Source: an uncultured delta proteobacterium
GTDB lineage: Bacteria > Myxococcota_A > Polyangia > Haliangiales > Haliangiaceae
NCBI GenBank assembly: GCA_900696455.1
Contig: CAADGB010000483.1
Location: 1 to 51,609, forward strand
Length of the DNA stretch: 51,609 bases
Direction of reading: 5' to 3'
Below, piece by piece: positions 8,498 through 19,282 of this stretch (its first letter is position 1; every line of letters starts with the position of its first letter). The notes beneath the pieces were generated by a model, which worked only from the letters and a program-made list of their open reading frames with translations, did not search any database and was not told the origin of the DNA. The position numbers and the translations under genes were made by a program.

Positions 8498-11385
8498 CGG
8501 CGGCGCGCGCCCGTCGCCTGACGGCCACGGCGGCGGTGGCCGTCGCCTGCGCCCTCGCCCTCGTCGCCCTGCCCACCCCGGCCGCCGCCGTCGAGCGCAA
8601 CTGCCCCGCCGGCCTGACCTGGAACCCGGGCCAGGGCGCGTGCGTCAAGAAGGCGGTGGTGCGACGGCGGTCGCCGGCCGAGACCTACTACCTGGCGATC
8701 GACCGCCTCGAGGGCAAGGACGGCCCGGCCGACCCGGCCCGCGCCGCGACCCTGCTCGCCGGCGCCTGCGCCGCCCGCCACGCCCCGTCGTGCGCGCTGC
8801 TCGGCTTCCTGCACGAGGGCACCCGGCTGGGCGCCGCCGAGCCGAAGCGGGCCCTCGACCTCTACGACCGGGCGTGCGCGCTGGGCGAGGCCGAGGCCTG
8901 CGTGTCGGCGGCCAGCGTCCACAGCCGCGGCCTCCTCGGCGCGCCCGCCCCCGAGCGCGCGATCGCGCCCCTGGGCCGGGCCTGCGAGCTGGGGTGGGGC
9001 CCCGGCTGCGTCGCCCTCGCCGACAAGTACGAGCGAGCGCTGGGGGTGACGCGCGACCTGACCCGCGCCCGCACCCTCTACCGCCGCGCCCACGACCTGC
9101 TCGCCGCCGAGTGTCCGAAGAACGGACAGAGCTGCTACCAGCTCGGCCTGCTCCACGCCTTCGGCAACGGGGTCGAGGTCGATCACGGCCGGGCCCGCGC
9201 CCACTTCACCGCCGGCTGCGAGGCCGGCGCCGGCTCGGCCTGCTACGCCGCCGGCTTCATGCTGCAGCGCGGCCACGGCGGCGCGCCCGATCCCGACGCC
9301 GCCTTGCCCTACTTCACCCGCGCCTGCGATCAGTACGACAGCGCCGACGGCTGCGCCGAGGCCGGCGCCATCCTCACCAACCAGGGCGGCGCCGATCCGG
9401 CGCGCCTGACCGCCCTCGCCGATCGCGCCTGCGCGCTCGCGACCGCCCAGTGCAGCCTGCAGGCCTTCCTCCACGCCACCGGCCGCGGCGGCGTCCGCGA
9501 CGACGCCCGCGCCACCGAGACCTACCTGCGGGCGTGTCAGGCCGGCAACGCGCTGGCCTGCTCGGCGGCCGCCACCCGCATCGCCCACGGCGAGGGCGTC
9601 CCCGCCGACGGCGCGCGCGCCGCCCAGATCTGGGAGCGCGCCTGCGCCACCGGCTCGGGCGAGGACTGCTTCCAGGCCGGCCTCGCCCACCGCGACGGCG
9701 ACCTGGTGCCGCCGGACCCCGCGCGCGCGTTCGAGCTGTTCCGCACCGGCTGCGTGCGGCGCAGCGCCGGCGCCTGCGAGGCCGCGGCGGATCTCGCCCT
9801 CGCCGGCAGCGACGGCGCGGTGGCGAAGGACGCCGCCGCCGCCCTCGAGCTCTACGACGCCGGCTGCGCCCTGGGCAGCGGCGAGACCTGCACCCGCAAG
9901 GGCGACGTCCTGCGCACCGGCGAGGGCGTCCCCGCCGATCCGCCGCGGGCGCTCGTCGCCTACGGCCAGGGCTGCCAGGCCGGCGACGGCGCCGGCTGCG
10001 CCGCGATGGCCGAGCTCCACCTGGGCGGCGACGGGATCGATCGCGACCTGGGCCGCGCCTTCGCCGCCCACGCCCAGGCCTGCCAGCTCGGCGAGGGCGG
10101 GAGCTGCTTCGCCCTGGCCCCCCTCGCCGCGCAGGCCGGGGCCTCGGCCGAGCTCCGCGCCAGGGCGGCGGCGCTCCTGCAAGGGGCGTGCGCCGACGCC
10201 CGGCGCCGCGTCGAGCCAGCGTGCGAGGCCCTGGCCCTCGCCCTCGTCGGCGAGGGCGAGCTCGTCGCGCGCGATCCGCGCCGCGCCTTCACGCTGGCCA
10301 GCGAGAGCTGCGAGCGCGGCCACCAGCCGGCGTGCCTCCTGGTCGCCGGCTTCCTGACCGAGGGCCTGGGCGTGGTCGCCGATCGCGAGGCCGCGCGCCG
10401 CCGCTACGCCGGGCTGTGCGATCAGGGCCTACCGGCGGCCTGCTGGCAGCTCGGCAACCTCCACGTCGATCAGGGGCAGCACGCCGACGCCACGCCGCTC
10501 TTCGCCCGGGCCTGCGACGAGGGGCTGGCCGCCGGCTGCAACAACCTCGGCTTCCAGCACTACACCGGCCAGGGCGCCGCGTGGAGCGTGAGCGAGGCCG
10601 CCGCCGCCTACCGCCGCGCCTGCGACCTCGGCGACGCCTACGGCTGCGCCAACCTCGGCGAGCTGACCGAGCACGGCATCGGCGTCGCCGCCGATCTGGC
10701 GGCGGCCGCGGCGCTGTACGCCCGCGCCTGCGACGACGATGTCCTCGCCGGCTGCCCCCGCCTCGCGCTGCTGCTCGAGCGCGGCGCCGGCGGCCTGGCC
10801 CGCGACCTCGACCGCGCCCGCACCCTCCACGTGCGGAGCTGCGCCGCCGGCAGCCCCGAGTCCTGCCGCGCGCTGGCGCTGCTCGTCGAGCAGGCCGGGA
10901 CGCCGCGGCAGGAGGTGGCGCGGCTCAACCTGCGCGCGTTCGACCTCGCCCGCGACCAGGCCGCGGCCAACCCGTACCACGCCTACGTCCTGGGCACGTT
11001 CCACCGCGACGGCGTGGGCGTGCCCGCCGATCGCGCCCTCGCCGCGCGCTGGTTCGACACCGCCTGCGACGGCCGCGATCCGCTCGGCTGTGTCGCCGCC
11101 GGCCGCGTCCACCTCGCCGGCGACGGCGTCCCCCGCGACGCCGGTCGCGCCGTCGTCATGTTCGATCGCGCGTGCGCCGCCGGCCTCGAGGAGGCCTGCG
11201 CCCAGGCCGCCGCCGCCAAGCAGCGCCTGCCCCTGGCCGGCCGCAAGGGCTGCGCCTGCGGGGCGACGGGCGGCGGCGCCGGCGGCGGCGCCGGGATCGC
11301 CGGGGTCGGGGCGCTCCTGGTCCTCCTGACGATCGCGCGGCGACGGCGCGACCCGCGCGGGCGGGGCGTCTCCACGGCCCGGTGA
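8494..11385 (+). CDS. Cys-rich Sel1-repeat protein with MYXO-CTERM-like tail
   Basis: 963-aa exported protein made of about 23 Sel1-like (TPR-type) helical repeats of about 36-40 residues. Nearly every repeat carries the pair C-x(6-8)-C (for example [18 protein letters not shown]), as in the disulfide-stabilised Hcp proteins of Helicobacter. GTG 8494 overlaps the kinase stop and gives a clean signal peptide ending AAAV. A short [17 protein letters not shown] module follows. The last 45 residues ([10 protein letters not shown], Gly-rich stretch, hydrophobic helix [10 protein letters not shown], then RRRR) match a MYXO-CTERM sorting signal, so the protein is likely anchored at the cell surface. 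The frame is open far upstream, but that part is noise in the kinase's other frame. Sel1 repeats mediate protein-protein binding; partner unknown, with the adjacent kinase the obvious candidate. Confidence 0.88.
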
Positions 11386-11440
11386 ATCCCGGCGCGCGGA
11401 CACGCCTGCCCCGCGACCGTTGATCGACCGAGCCCGTCAC

Positions 11441-11456
11441 CCGGCGCGCGCGCCGG
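11441..11456. promoter_or_regulatory. 16-bp perfect palindrome between two plus-strand genes
   Basis: CCGGCGCGCGCGCCGG lies 56 nt after the Sel1 gene stop and 72 nt before the next start. It could be a U-tract-less terminator hairpin or an operator; nothing in the sequence decides. Confidence 0.35.
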
Positions 11457-11527
11457 AGATCCGGCCCTTGCCACACCTCGCCGGGGATCGCCGTCATCCG
11501 GCCGTCCCCGTCCCGTATCTTCCGTCC

Positions 11528-12406
11528 GTGAGCAAGCGCCCCGACCAGCTCGAACCGTGGAGCATCTGGCTGCGTGACGCCCTGGCCGCGCGCGGTCGAC
11601 CGGCGCGCCTCGCCTACGACGACAAGGTCGGCGGCGACGTCCTCCTGCTTTCGATCGACAGCGGCGAGCGCGACCGCCTGGTCGAGCTCACGATCACCCG
11701 CCGCGCCCGCGGCCGCGCCCACCTCACCGTGCTCGCCACCAGCCCGGCCGGCGCCGCTGCCGCCCGCGACGCCCTGGGCCGCATGCACGACGAGGTCTCG
11801 CGCCTCGCCAACGCCAAGCGCAAGTTCGTCCACCGGATCGAGCGCATGCTCGAGCGCCTGGTCGCGACCTGGGACGAGCGCGCCGCCCAGCCCGCGCCCG
11901 AGCGCGACGCCGCCCTCGAGCGCCTGCGCGGCGCCCTGCCCGAGGCCTGGCCGATGATCGGCCTCGGCTTCCACACCGACGTCGCCGGCGTCGACGATCA
12001 CCACACCCGCGACGTCTACCCGTCGGTGTTCGGCGCCGCCGTCGGGCTCGACGGCCGCTGGCGCGGGCTGGCCTGGGAGCCCGAGCGCCGGCGCTGGCTG
12101 ATCCGCAACGGCACCTTCACCGCCCTGCGCCGGGCCCGCCCTGGCGTCGACCTCGACGCCGGCGGGATCACGCTGCTCGAGGCGCTCGGCGTCGGCGCCG
12201 CCGCGGTCGTCGCCACCGCGGCCGTCGCCGCGGCCGCCGACATCGACACCGACGTCGAGGGCGCCGGGCGCCAGAACGCGCGCTCGTGCGCCGACTCGAT
12301 GGATCCCTGCGACGTCCTCGACTGCTCGCTGGGCCTGGCCGACCTCGGGAGCTGCGTGCCCGACTGCGACGTCCTCGACTGCGGGGCCCTGGATTGCAGC
12401 CTGTGA
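11528..12406 (+). CDS. Membrane protein with Cys-rich CDVLDC tail, unknown function
   Basis: 292 aa from GTG 11528 (MSKRPDQLEPWSIW). I do not recognise the family. The N-terminal two thirds is soluble, basic and partly coiled-coil (DEVSRLANAKRKFVHRIERM near 100). A conserved-looking block RGLAWEPERRRWLIRNGTF (about 180-200) follows. A hydrophobic Ala/Val helix (about 220-240) is followed by an acidic tail with seven cysteines in a repeated pattern (CADSMDPCDVLDCS, CVPDCDVLDC, LDCSL). The stop overlaps the start of the YidD-like gene by four bases (GTGA), which points to a shared task in or at the inner membrane. The tail could bind metal or form disulfides; this is inference. Confidence 0.65.
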   Translation: MSKRPDQLEPWSIWLRDALAARGRPARLAYDDKVGGDVLLLSIDSGERDRLVELTITRRARGRAHLTVLATSPAGAAAARDALGRMHDEVSRLANAKRKFVHRIERMLERLVATWDERAAQPAPERDAALERLRGALPEAWPMIGLGFHTDVAGVDDHHTRDVYPSVFGAAVGLDGRWRGLAWEPERRRWLIRNGTFTALRRARPGVDLDAGGITLLEALGVGAAAVVATAAVAAAADIDTDVEGAGRQNARSCADSMDPCDVLDCSLGLADLGSCVPDCDVLDCGALDCSL

Positions 12407-13119
12407 GCCCGGCCCGCCGCGTCGTCGCCGCCGCCATCGCCGGCTACCGCCGCTGGCTGTCGGGCCGCGGCCCGCTGGCGCGGGTGCGCTGCACCTTCCA
12501 CCACGGGCAGAGCTGCTCGGCCTTCGGGCTGCGCGCGGTGGACGAGGCCCCGGGGACGTGGGCGGCGCTCGGCCGCATCCGCCGCCGCCTCCGCCGCTGC
12601 GGGGCGACGTCGATCCACGCCCTGACCGATCCGGAGGGGCGGCGCGCCCTGGGCTGGGGCCCCGATCACGACCGGCCCCTCGGCGAGCTGTGCGCCGAGC
12701 TGACCGCCGACGGCGAGCACCCGGCGGACGTCGCCGCGGTCCTCGCCGCGCGCGAGGTGGTGGCGCGGTGGCGCGGCGACGTGACCGAGGTGGCGGCGCT
12801 GGCGCGGCTGCGCCGCGGCCTGCCGCGCGCACAGGTGCTGGTGCGCCCGCCGCCGTCGCCGCGCGGGACCGCGGTCGCGCTGGCGGGTCGCGCCGCGCTC
12901 GCCGCGCTGGTGATCGCGGGCGCGGCCGCGCTCGCGCCGACGATCGTCGCCGTGGCGGTGGCCGCCGTCGCCACCCTCGGCCTGACCGCGACCGCCCGCG
13001 CCCGGATCGATCGCCACGCCCGGCTGGCGGCCCAGGCGCGGGCGGCGCTCCTGCGCGACGAGCCCGGCGCGAGCCGCGCCGCCGCGCCCGGCGCGATCAG
13101 CGCCGTCGCGCCCAGGTGA
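12403..13119 (+). CDS. YidD-like membrane protein with C-terminal extension
   Basis: 238 aa from GTG 12403. Residues about 1-70 resemble YidD, the membrane-protein insertion efficiency factor that works beside YidC: AGYRRWLSG then CTFHHGQSCSAFGLRAVDE, close to the YidD pattern C-R-F-x-P-S-C-S-x-Y-A. The two cysteines are separated by seven residues instead of five, so it is a divergent member. YidD is usually under 100 aa; here a further 160 residues contain an Ala/Val-rich double membrane segment (about 148-195). The canonical rpmH-rnpA-yidD-yidC context is absent. The gene is translationally coupled to the Cys-tailed protein upstream and its end overlaps the end of prmC on the other strand by 23 nt. 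Confidence 0.7.
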   Translation: MSPARRVVAAAIAGYRRWLSGRGPLARVRCTFHHGQSCSAFGLRAVDEAPGTWAALGRIRRRLRRCGATSIHALTDPEGRRALGWGPDHDRPLGELCAELTADGEHPADVAAVLAAREVVARWRGDVTEVAALARLRRGLPRAQVLVRPPPSPRGTAVALAGRAALAALVIAGAAALAPTIVAVAVAAVATLGLTATARARIDRHARLAAQARAALLRDEPGASRAAAPGAISAVAPR

Positions 13120-13951
13120 CCCGGGGCTGCTTGCCGAGATCGCGGACGGTGGCGGCCGGCGCGAACCCGCCGGTGGCGTCGCAGAGCGCGCGCACCGCCT
13201 CGCCCTGATCGTGGCCGTGCTCGAGCACCAGCAGGCCGCCGGGCGCGACGTGGTCGGGCGCCGCGACCACCAGCCGGCGCAGGAGGTCGAGGCCGTCGAC
13301 GCCGCCGTCGAGCGCCTGCCGCGGCTCGCGCTGGACCTCGCGGTCGAGGGTGGCGATGACCGCGGTCGCGATGTAGGGCGGGTTGGCGACCACGACGTCG
13401 AAGACCTCGCCGGCCACCGACGCCAGGAGGTCGCCCTCGCGGACCTCGACCCGGTCGGCGACGCCCAGGCGCGCCGCGTTGGCGCGCGCGACCTCGGCCG
13501 CCGCCGGCGACAGCTCGGTGGCGACGACACGGGCGGCCGCCAGCTCGCGGGCCAGGGTCACCGCCAGGACGCCCGAGCCGGTGCAGACGTCGAGGACGCG
13601 CCACGGCGCCTGCCGCTCGCCCACCTGATCGAGCACCACCTGGATGACGGTCTCGGTGTCGTGGCGCGGCACCAGCACCCGCTCGTCGACGGCGAACGAC
13701 AGCGACCAGAACTCCTGGGTGCCGACCAGGTAGGCCACCGGCTCGCCGGCGAGGCGGCGCTTGATGAGGCCGCGGGCGCGCGCCAGCTCGTCCTCGTCGA
13801 GCGGCCGGTCGAACCCGGTGTAGAGCTGGACCCGGGTGCAGCCCAGGGCGTGGGCGAGCAGCACCTGGGCCTCGAGGCGCGCGGCGTCGATGCCGGCCTC
13901 GGCGAAGCGCTTCGTGGTCCAGTCGAGGACCGCGGCCGTGGTCCAGCTCAC
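13097..13951 (-). CDS. prmC: Peptide chain release factor N5-glutamine methyltransferase
   Basis: PrmC/HemK methylates the Gln of the GGQ motif in release factors RF1/RF2 using SAM. The 284-aa protein has the N-terminal helical domain (LDWTTKRFAEAGIDAARLEAQ, YTGFDRPLDEDEL, RRLAGEPVAYLVGTQEFW, VDERVLVPRHDTE). The Rossmann methyltransferase domain follows with VLDVCTGSGVLAV (about 120) and the catalytic NPPY (about 190) followed by the usual EPRQALDGG. All diagnostic motifs are present. Start is GTG 13951. prfA, the usual partner, is not in the window. Its 3' end overlaps that of the YidD-like gene by 23 nt (convergent). Confidence 0.95.
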   Translation of the reverse strand: MSWTTAAVLDWTTKRFAEAGIDAARLEAQVLLAHALGCTRVQLYTGFDRPLDEDELARARGLIKRRLAGEPVAYLVGTQEFWSLSFAVDERVLVPRHDTETVIQVVLDQVGERQAPWRVLDVCTGSGVLAVTLARELAAARVVATELSPAAAEVARANAARLGVADRVEVREGDLLASVAGEVFDVVVANPPYIATAVIATLDREVQREPRQALDGGVDGLDLLRRLVVAAPDHVAPGGLLVLEHGHDQGEAVRALCDATGGFAPAATVRDLGKQPRVTWARRR

Positions 13952-13996
13952 CGGCCGTGCGTAGCACGCCCCGGGATCGCGCGCCGGCTCCCGGGA

Positions 13997-15160
13997 TCAC
14001 GCGCGGGCGACGATCACCAGATCGGCGTGGTTGGTGCCCGTCGGTCCGCTCACCACGGTCGCGCCGATCGCCGCCAGCGCCGCGCCGGCGTCGCAGCGGC
14101 GCAGCGCCCGCTCGCCGTCGATCCCCGCCGCCGCCAGCCGGCCCCAGGTCGCGCCGTCGACGACCGCGCCCGCCGCCGGGCCGGTGCCGTCGACGCCGTC
14201 GGAGCCGGCCACCAGCACCCGCACCTCGGCGCGCCCGCCGTCGCGGCCGAGGTCGCGCGCGGCGAGCCCCCGCGCCACGAGCAGCGCGAGCTGCACCGCG
14301 CGCCCGCCGGTGCCGGCGTCGACCGGGACCTCCACCGTCCACTCGCCGCCCGCCACCCACGCCGCGCCGGCGGCGAGGCCGGCGGCGACCTCGAGCACCC
14401 GCGCGGCGACGGCCGCGACGTCGCCCTCGAGCGGCGGCGCGTGCTCCCCGACCTCGCGCCAGCCGTCGGCCGCCAGCGCACGCGCCGCCTCCTGGCGCAG
14501 GCGCCCCAGCCCGGCCACCAGGCGCACGACGTCGCCGGGCTTGCCCGGCACGGTCGGGCCCGAGCCCACCACCGCGACGTCGTCGCCCGGCACGTCGCTG
14601 GCGACCAGGGTCACCACCCGCCCCGGGCACGCCGCCGCCAGCCGCCCGCCCTTCACCGCCGACAGCTCGCCGCGCGCGCGGTTGAGCGCCGCGATCGGCG
14701 CGCCGCTCCGCCGCACCGCCTCGGTGCGCGCCACCTTCTCGGCCAGGGTGAGGCCCGGGCGCGGCACCGCCACCAGCGCCGAGGCGCCGCCGCTCACCAG
14801 CGCCAGCAGGGTGTCACCCGCGCGCACGCCGGCGGCCGCCGCCAGGAGCGCGCGCCCCGCGGCCTCGCTGCGCGCGTCGGGGACCGGGTGCCCGGCGCGC
14901 CGCAGCGCCAGCCCGGCGGCCGCCAGCTCCGCCTCGTCGACGGCCACGCCGTCGCCGGTCACCACCAGCCCGCCGCGCACCCGCGGCCCCAGCGCCACCA
15001 CCGCGCCCGCCGCCATCGCCGCCGCCGCCTTGCCCATGGCCAGCACCGTCACCGCGCCGCGGGCCAGCGCCGGCTCGTCGGCGATCGCCCGCGCCACCAC
15101 CGCCGCCGGCGCGCACGCCGCCACCGCCGCCCGCCACGCCCGCGCCAGCGCGTCGCTCAC
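13997..15160 (-). CDS. Glycerate 2-kinase (MOFRL/DUF4147 family)
   Basis: 387-aa ATP-dependent glycerate kinase of the TtuD/GckA class, forming 2-phosphoglycerate from D-glycerate in the cytoplasm. Recognisable blocks are VLAMGKAAAAMA (about 40), GHPVPDARSEAAGRALL (about 90), VSGGASALVAVP (about 120), LNRARGELSAVKGGRLA (about 158), SDVPGDDVAVVGSGPT (about 185) and the C-terminal MOFRL part GSDGVDGTGPAAGAVVD ending SGPTGTNHADLVIV. GTG 15160 overlaps the aminotransferase stop by four bases. The longer open frame upstream of 15160 is noise. With an aminotransferase next to it, a serine/hydroxypyruvate/glycerate route is possible, but no hydroxypyruvate reductase gene is present. Confidence 0.85.
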   Translation of the reverse strand: MSDALARAWRAAVAACAPAAVVARAIADEPALARGAVTVLAMGKAAAAMAAGAVVALGPRVRGGLVVTGDGVAVDEAELAAAGLALRRAGHPVPDARSEAAGRALLAAAAGVRAGDTLLALVSGGASALVAVPRPGLTLAEKVARTEAVRRSGAPIAALNRARGELSAVKGGRLAAACPGRVVTLVASDVPGDDVAVVGSGPTVPGKPGDVVRLVAGLGRLRQEAARALAADGWREVGEHAPPLEGDVAAVAARVLEVAAGLAAGAAWVAGGEWTVEVPVDAGTGGRAVQLALLVARGLAARDLGRDGGRAEVRVLVAGSDGVDGTGPAAGAVVDGATWGRLAAAGIDGERALRRCDAGAALAAIGATVVSGPTGTNHADLVIVARA

Positions 15161-16323
15161 AGCACCCGGTTGATCCGGTCGATGCCCTCGAGCAGCCGGT
15201 CCTCGGGCACGGCGGTGAAGCACAGCCGCGCCCAGTCGGCGGAGGCCAGCCCGAAGGGCGCGCCCGGCGCCAGCAGCACGCCGGCGGCGGCGATGCGCTC
15301 CAGCACCGGCAGGCAGCCGTCGACGCCGCCGCCGTGGCCGCCGAGATCGAGGAACAGGTAGGTCGAGCCCTGCGGCGACCGCACCGGCACCCGGAGCGCC
15401 GCCACCGCGCGATCGCGGGCCTGGCGGTAGCGAGCGCGGGCGTCGGCGAGGAAGCCGTCGCCGCCGGTGAGCGCGGCCAGCGCCGCGCGCTGCAGGGCGT
15501 GGGGGACGTTGTAGACCGAGTGATTCGACATCTTGCGCACGGCCTCGATCACCGGCCGCGGCCCGGCGACGTAGCCGACCCGCAACCCGGCCTGGCCGTA
15601 GCTCTTGGAGAACGAGCCCACCGTGAGGGTGCGCGGCGCCAGCGCCGGCAGGCTGGCCACCGAGACGTGGGGACGATCGTACGTGTAGTGCTCGTAGACC
15701 TCGTCGGCCAGCACCCACAGCCCGGCCTGCTCGGCCACCCGCGCGATCGCGTCCAGCATGGCGAGGTCCAGCACCAGGCCGTCGGGGTTGTTGGGCGTGC
15801 ACACGTAGATGGCGCGGGTGCGCGCGCTGACCGCGCGCGCCAGGAGCGCGTACGGATCGGCGCCGGGATCGGCGAGCAGCATCTGGGAGAACGGCACCTC
15901 GATCGACACCACCGATCGCGACTGGGCGATGCCGCGGATGAGCGGCCAGTGGGGCGTGAGCAGGATGAGCTCGTCGCCGGGATCGAGCAGCGCCCCCACC
16001 GCGCACGCCAGGGCGTGGGTGGCGCCGGCGGTGATCTGCACGCCGCCGTCCTCGACCGGGATCCGGTTGTGGCGACGCACCTTCCCGGTCAGGGCGGCGA
16101 CCAGGGGCGGCCAGCCCGGCGCCGGGCCGTAGGCGTAGAGCTCGCGCTCGTCGGCGGTGAAGTCCTGCTCGCTCAGGCGGCCGCTCGCCGGCGGCAGGAG
16201 GTAGGTGTCGCCGATCTGCAGCGGGATGACGTCGCCGCGGAAGCCCGCGAGGCGATCGTAGAGCCGCTGGAAGATCGACAGCGGCAGGGCCCCGGCGGCC
16301 ACCGACAGCCGTGGAAATGTCAC
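15157..16323 (-). CDS. PLP-dependent aminotransferase, class I/II
   Basis: 388-aa fold-type I aminotransferase of the aspartate/aromatic group. Visible features are AYGPAPGWPPLVAAL (about 68), TAGATHALACAVGAL (about 98), CTPNNPDGLV (about 172) with the Asn that contacts PLP, LADEVYEHYTYD (about 203) with the PLP-pyridine Asp, and SFSKSYGQAGLRVGY (about 235) with the Schiff-base Lys. Substrate specificity cannot be read off. It forms an operon with the overlapping glycerate kinase gene. The start is ATG 16323; the divergent glycosyltransferase gene begins 68 nt away, so the two probably share a control region at 16324-16391. Confidence 0.88.
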   Translation of the reverse strand: MTFPRLSVAAGALPLSIFQRLYDRLAGFRGDVIPLQIGDTYLLPPASGRLSEQDFTADERELYAYGPAPGWPPLVAALTGKVRRHNRIPVEDGGVQITAGATHALACAVGALLDPGDELILLTPHWPLIRGIAQSRSVVSIEVPFSQMLLADPGADPYALLARAVSARTRAIYVCTPNNPDGLVLDLAMLDAIARVAEQAGLWVLADEVYEHYTYDRPHVSVASLPALAPRTLTVGSFSKSYGQAGLRVGYVAGPRPVIEAVRKMSNHSVYNVPHALQRAALAALTGGDGFLADARARYRQARDRAVAALRVPVRSPQGSTYLFLDLGGHGGGVDGCLPVLERIAAAGVLLAPGAPFGLASADWARLCFTAVPEDRLLEGIDRINRVL

Positions 16324-16391
16324 GATCGCGAACGTACCACCGGGAGCACGGCTTTACCCAGCCAGGCGCCGGGGTTAGCTTCGGCTCGCCC

Positions 16392-18953
<2,562 letters not shown>

Positions 18954-18959
18954 TCGCGC

Positions 18960-18978
18960 CGCCGGGCGCGGCCCGGCG
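18960..18978 (+). terminator. Terminator-like hairpin after the glycosyltransferase gene
   Basis: CGCCGGGC, loop GCG, GCCCGGCG: a perfect 8-bp stem starting 7 nt after the stop codon. No U-tract follows, so termination is inferred from position and stability only. Confidence 0.4.
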
Positions 18979-19026
18979 CGTCGTGGCGCGGCCGGGCGCG
19001 GCCGGGCGCGACCGGGCGCGTCCGGG
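18961..19026. repeat. 10-bp tandem repeat array (xCCGGGCGCG)
   Basis: Six contiguous 10-bp units beginning at 18961: three are GCCGGGCGCG and the others differ by one to four bases. A partial seventh (TCCGGG) follows. The period is close to one DNA helical turn. Confidence 0.75.
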
Positions 19027-19282
19027 ATCCCGGGAAACCCGCCGCGGCGACCGGTGTCTCGACCGGACATGCGCCTCGACCTGCGCCCCCGCGCCCCGCG
19101 TCCGCCGCGGCGAACCGACCACGGCTCGTCGGCGACGCGCGCGTGCCTACATTGTCGCCCAGATCGGGGGCCGAGGTGGTGCGTCGAATGAAGGTGCTAT
19201 GCTCGACGTTGTCGGTGGACGGTCGCGCCGGAGCCGTCGCCGGAATTGCCCGGGTTCCCGCCCGGTTCGGACGTAGGTAGCC

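Larger units (their letters stand above)
18954..19282. other. Gene-free intergenic region
   Basis: 329 nt between the glycosyltransferase and the five-gene operon. It holds a terminator-like hairpin (18960-18978), a 10-bp repeat array (18961-19026) and a palindrome CCGGGATCCCGG (19022-19033). The following stretch (19141-19282) is less GC-rich and should contain the operon promoter; TATGCT at 19198-19203 is a possible -10, but I found no matching -35. No credible gene seen. Confidence 0.6.
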
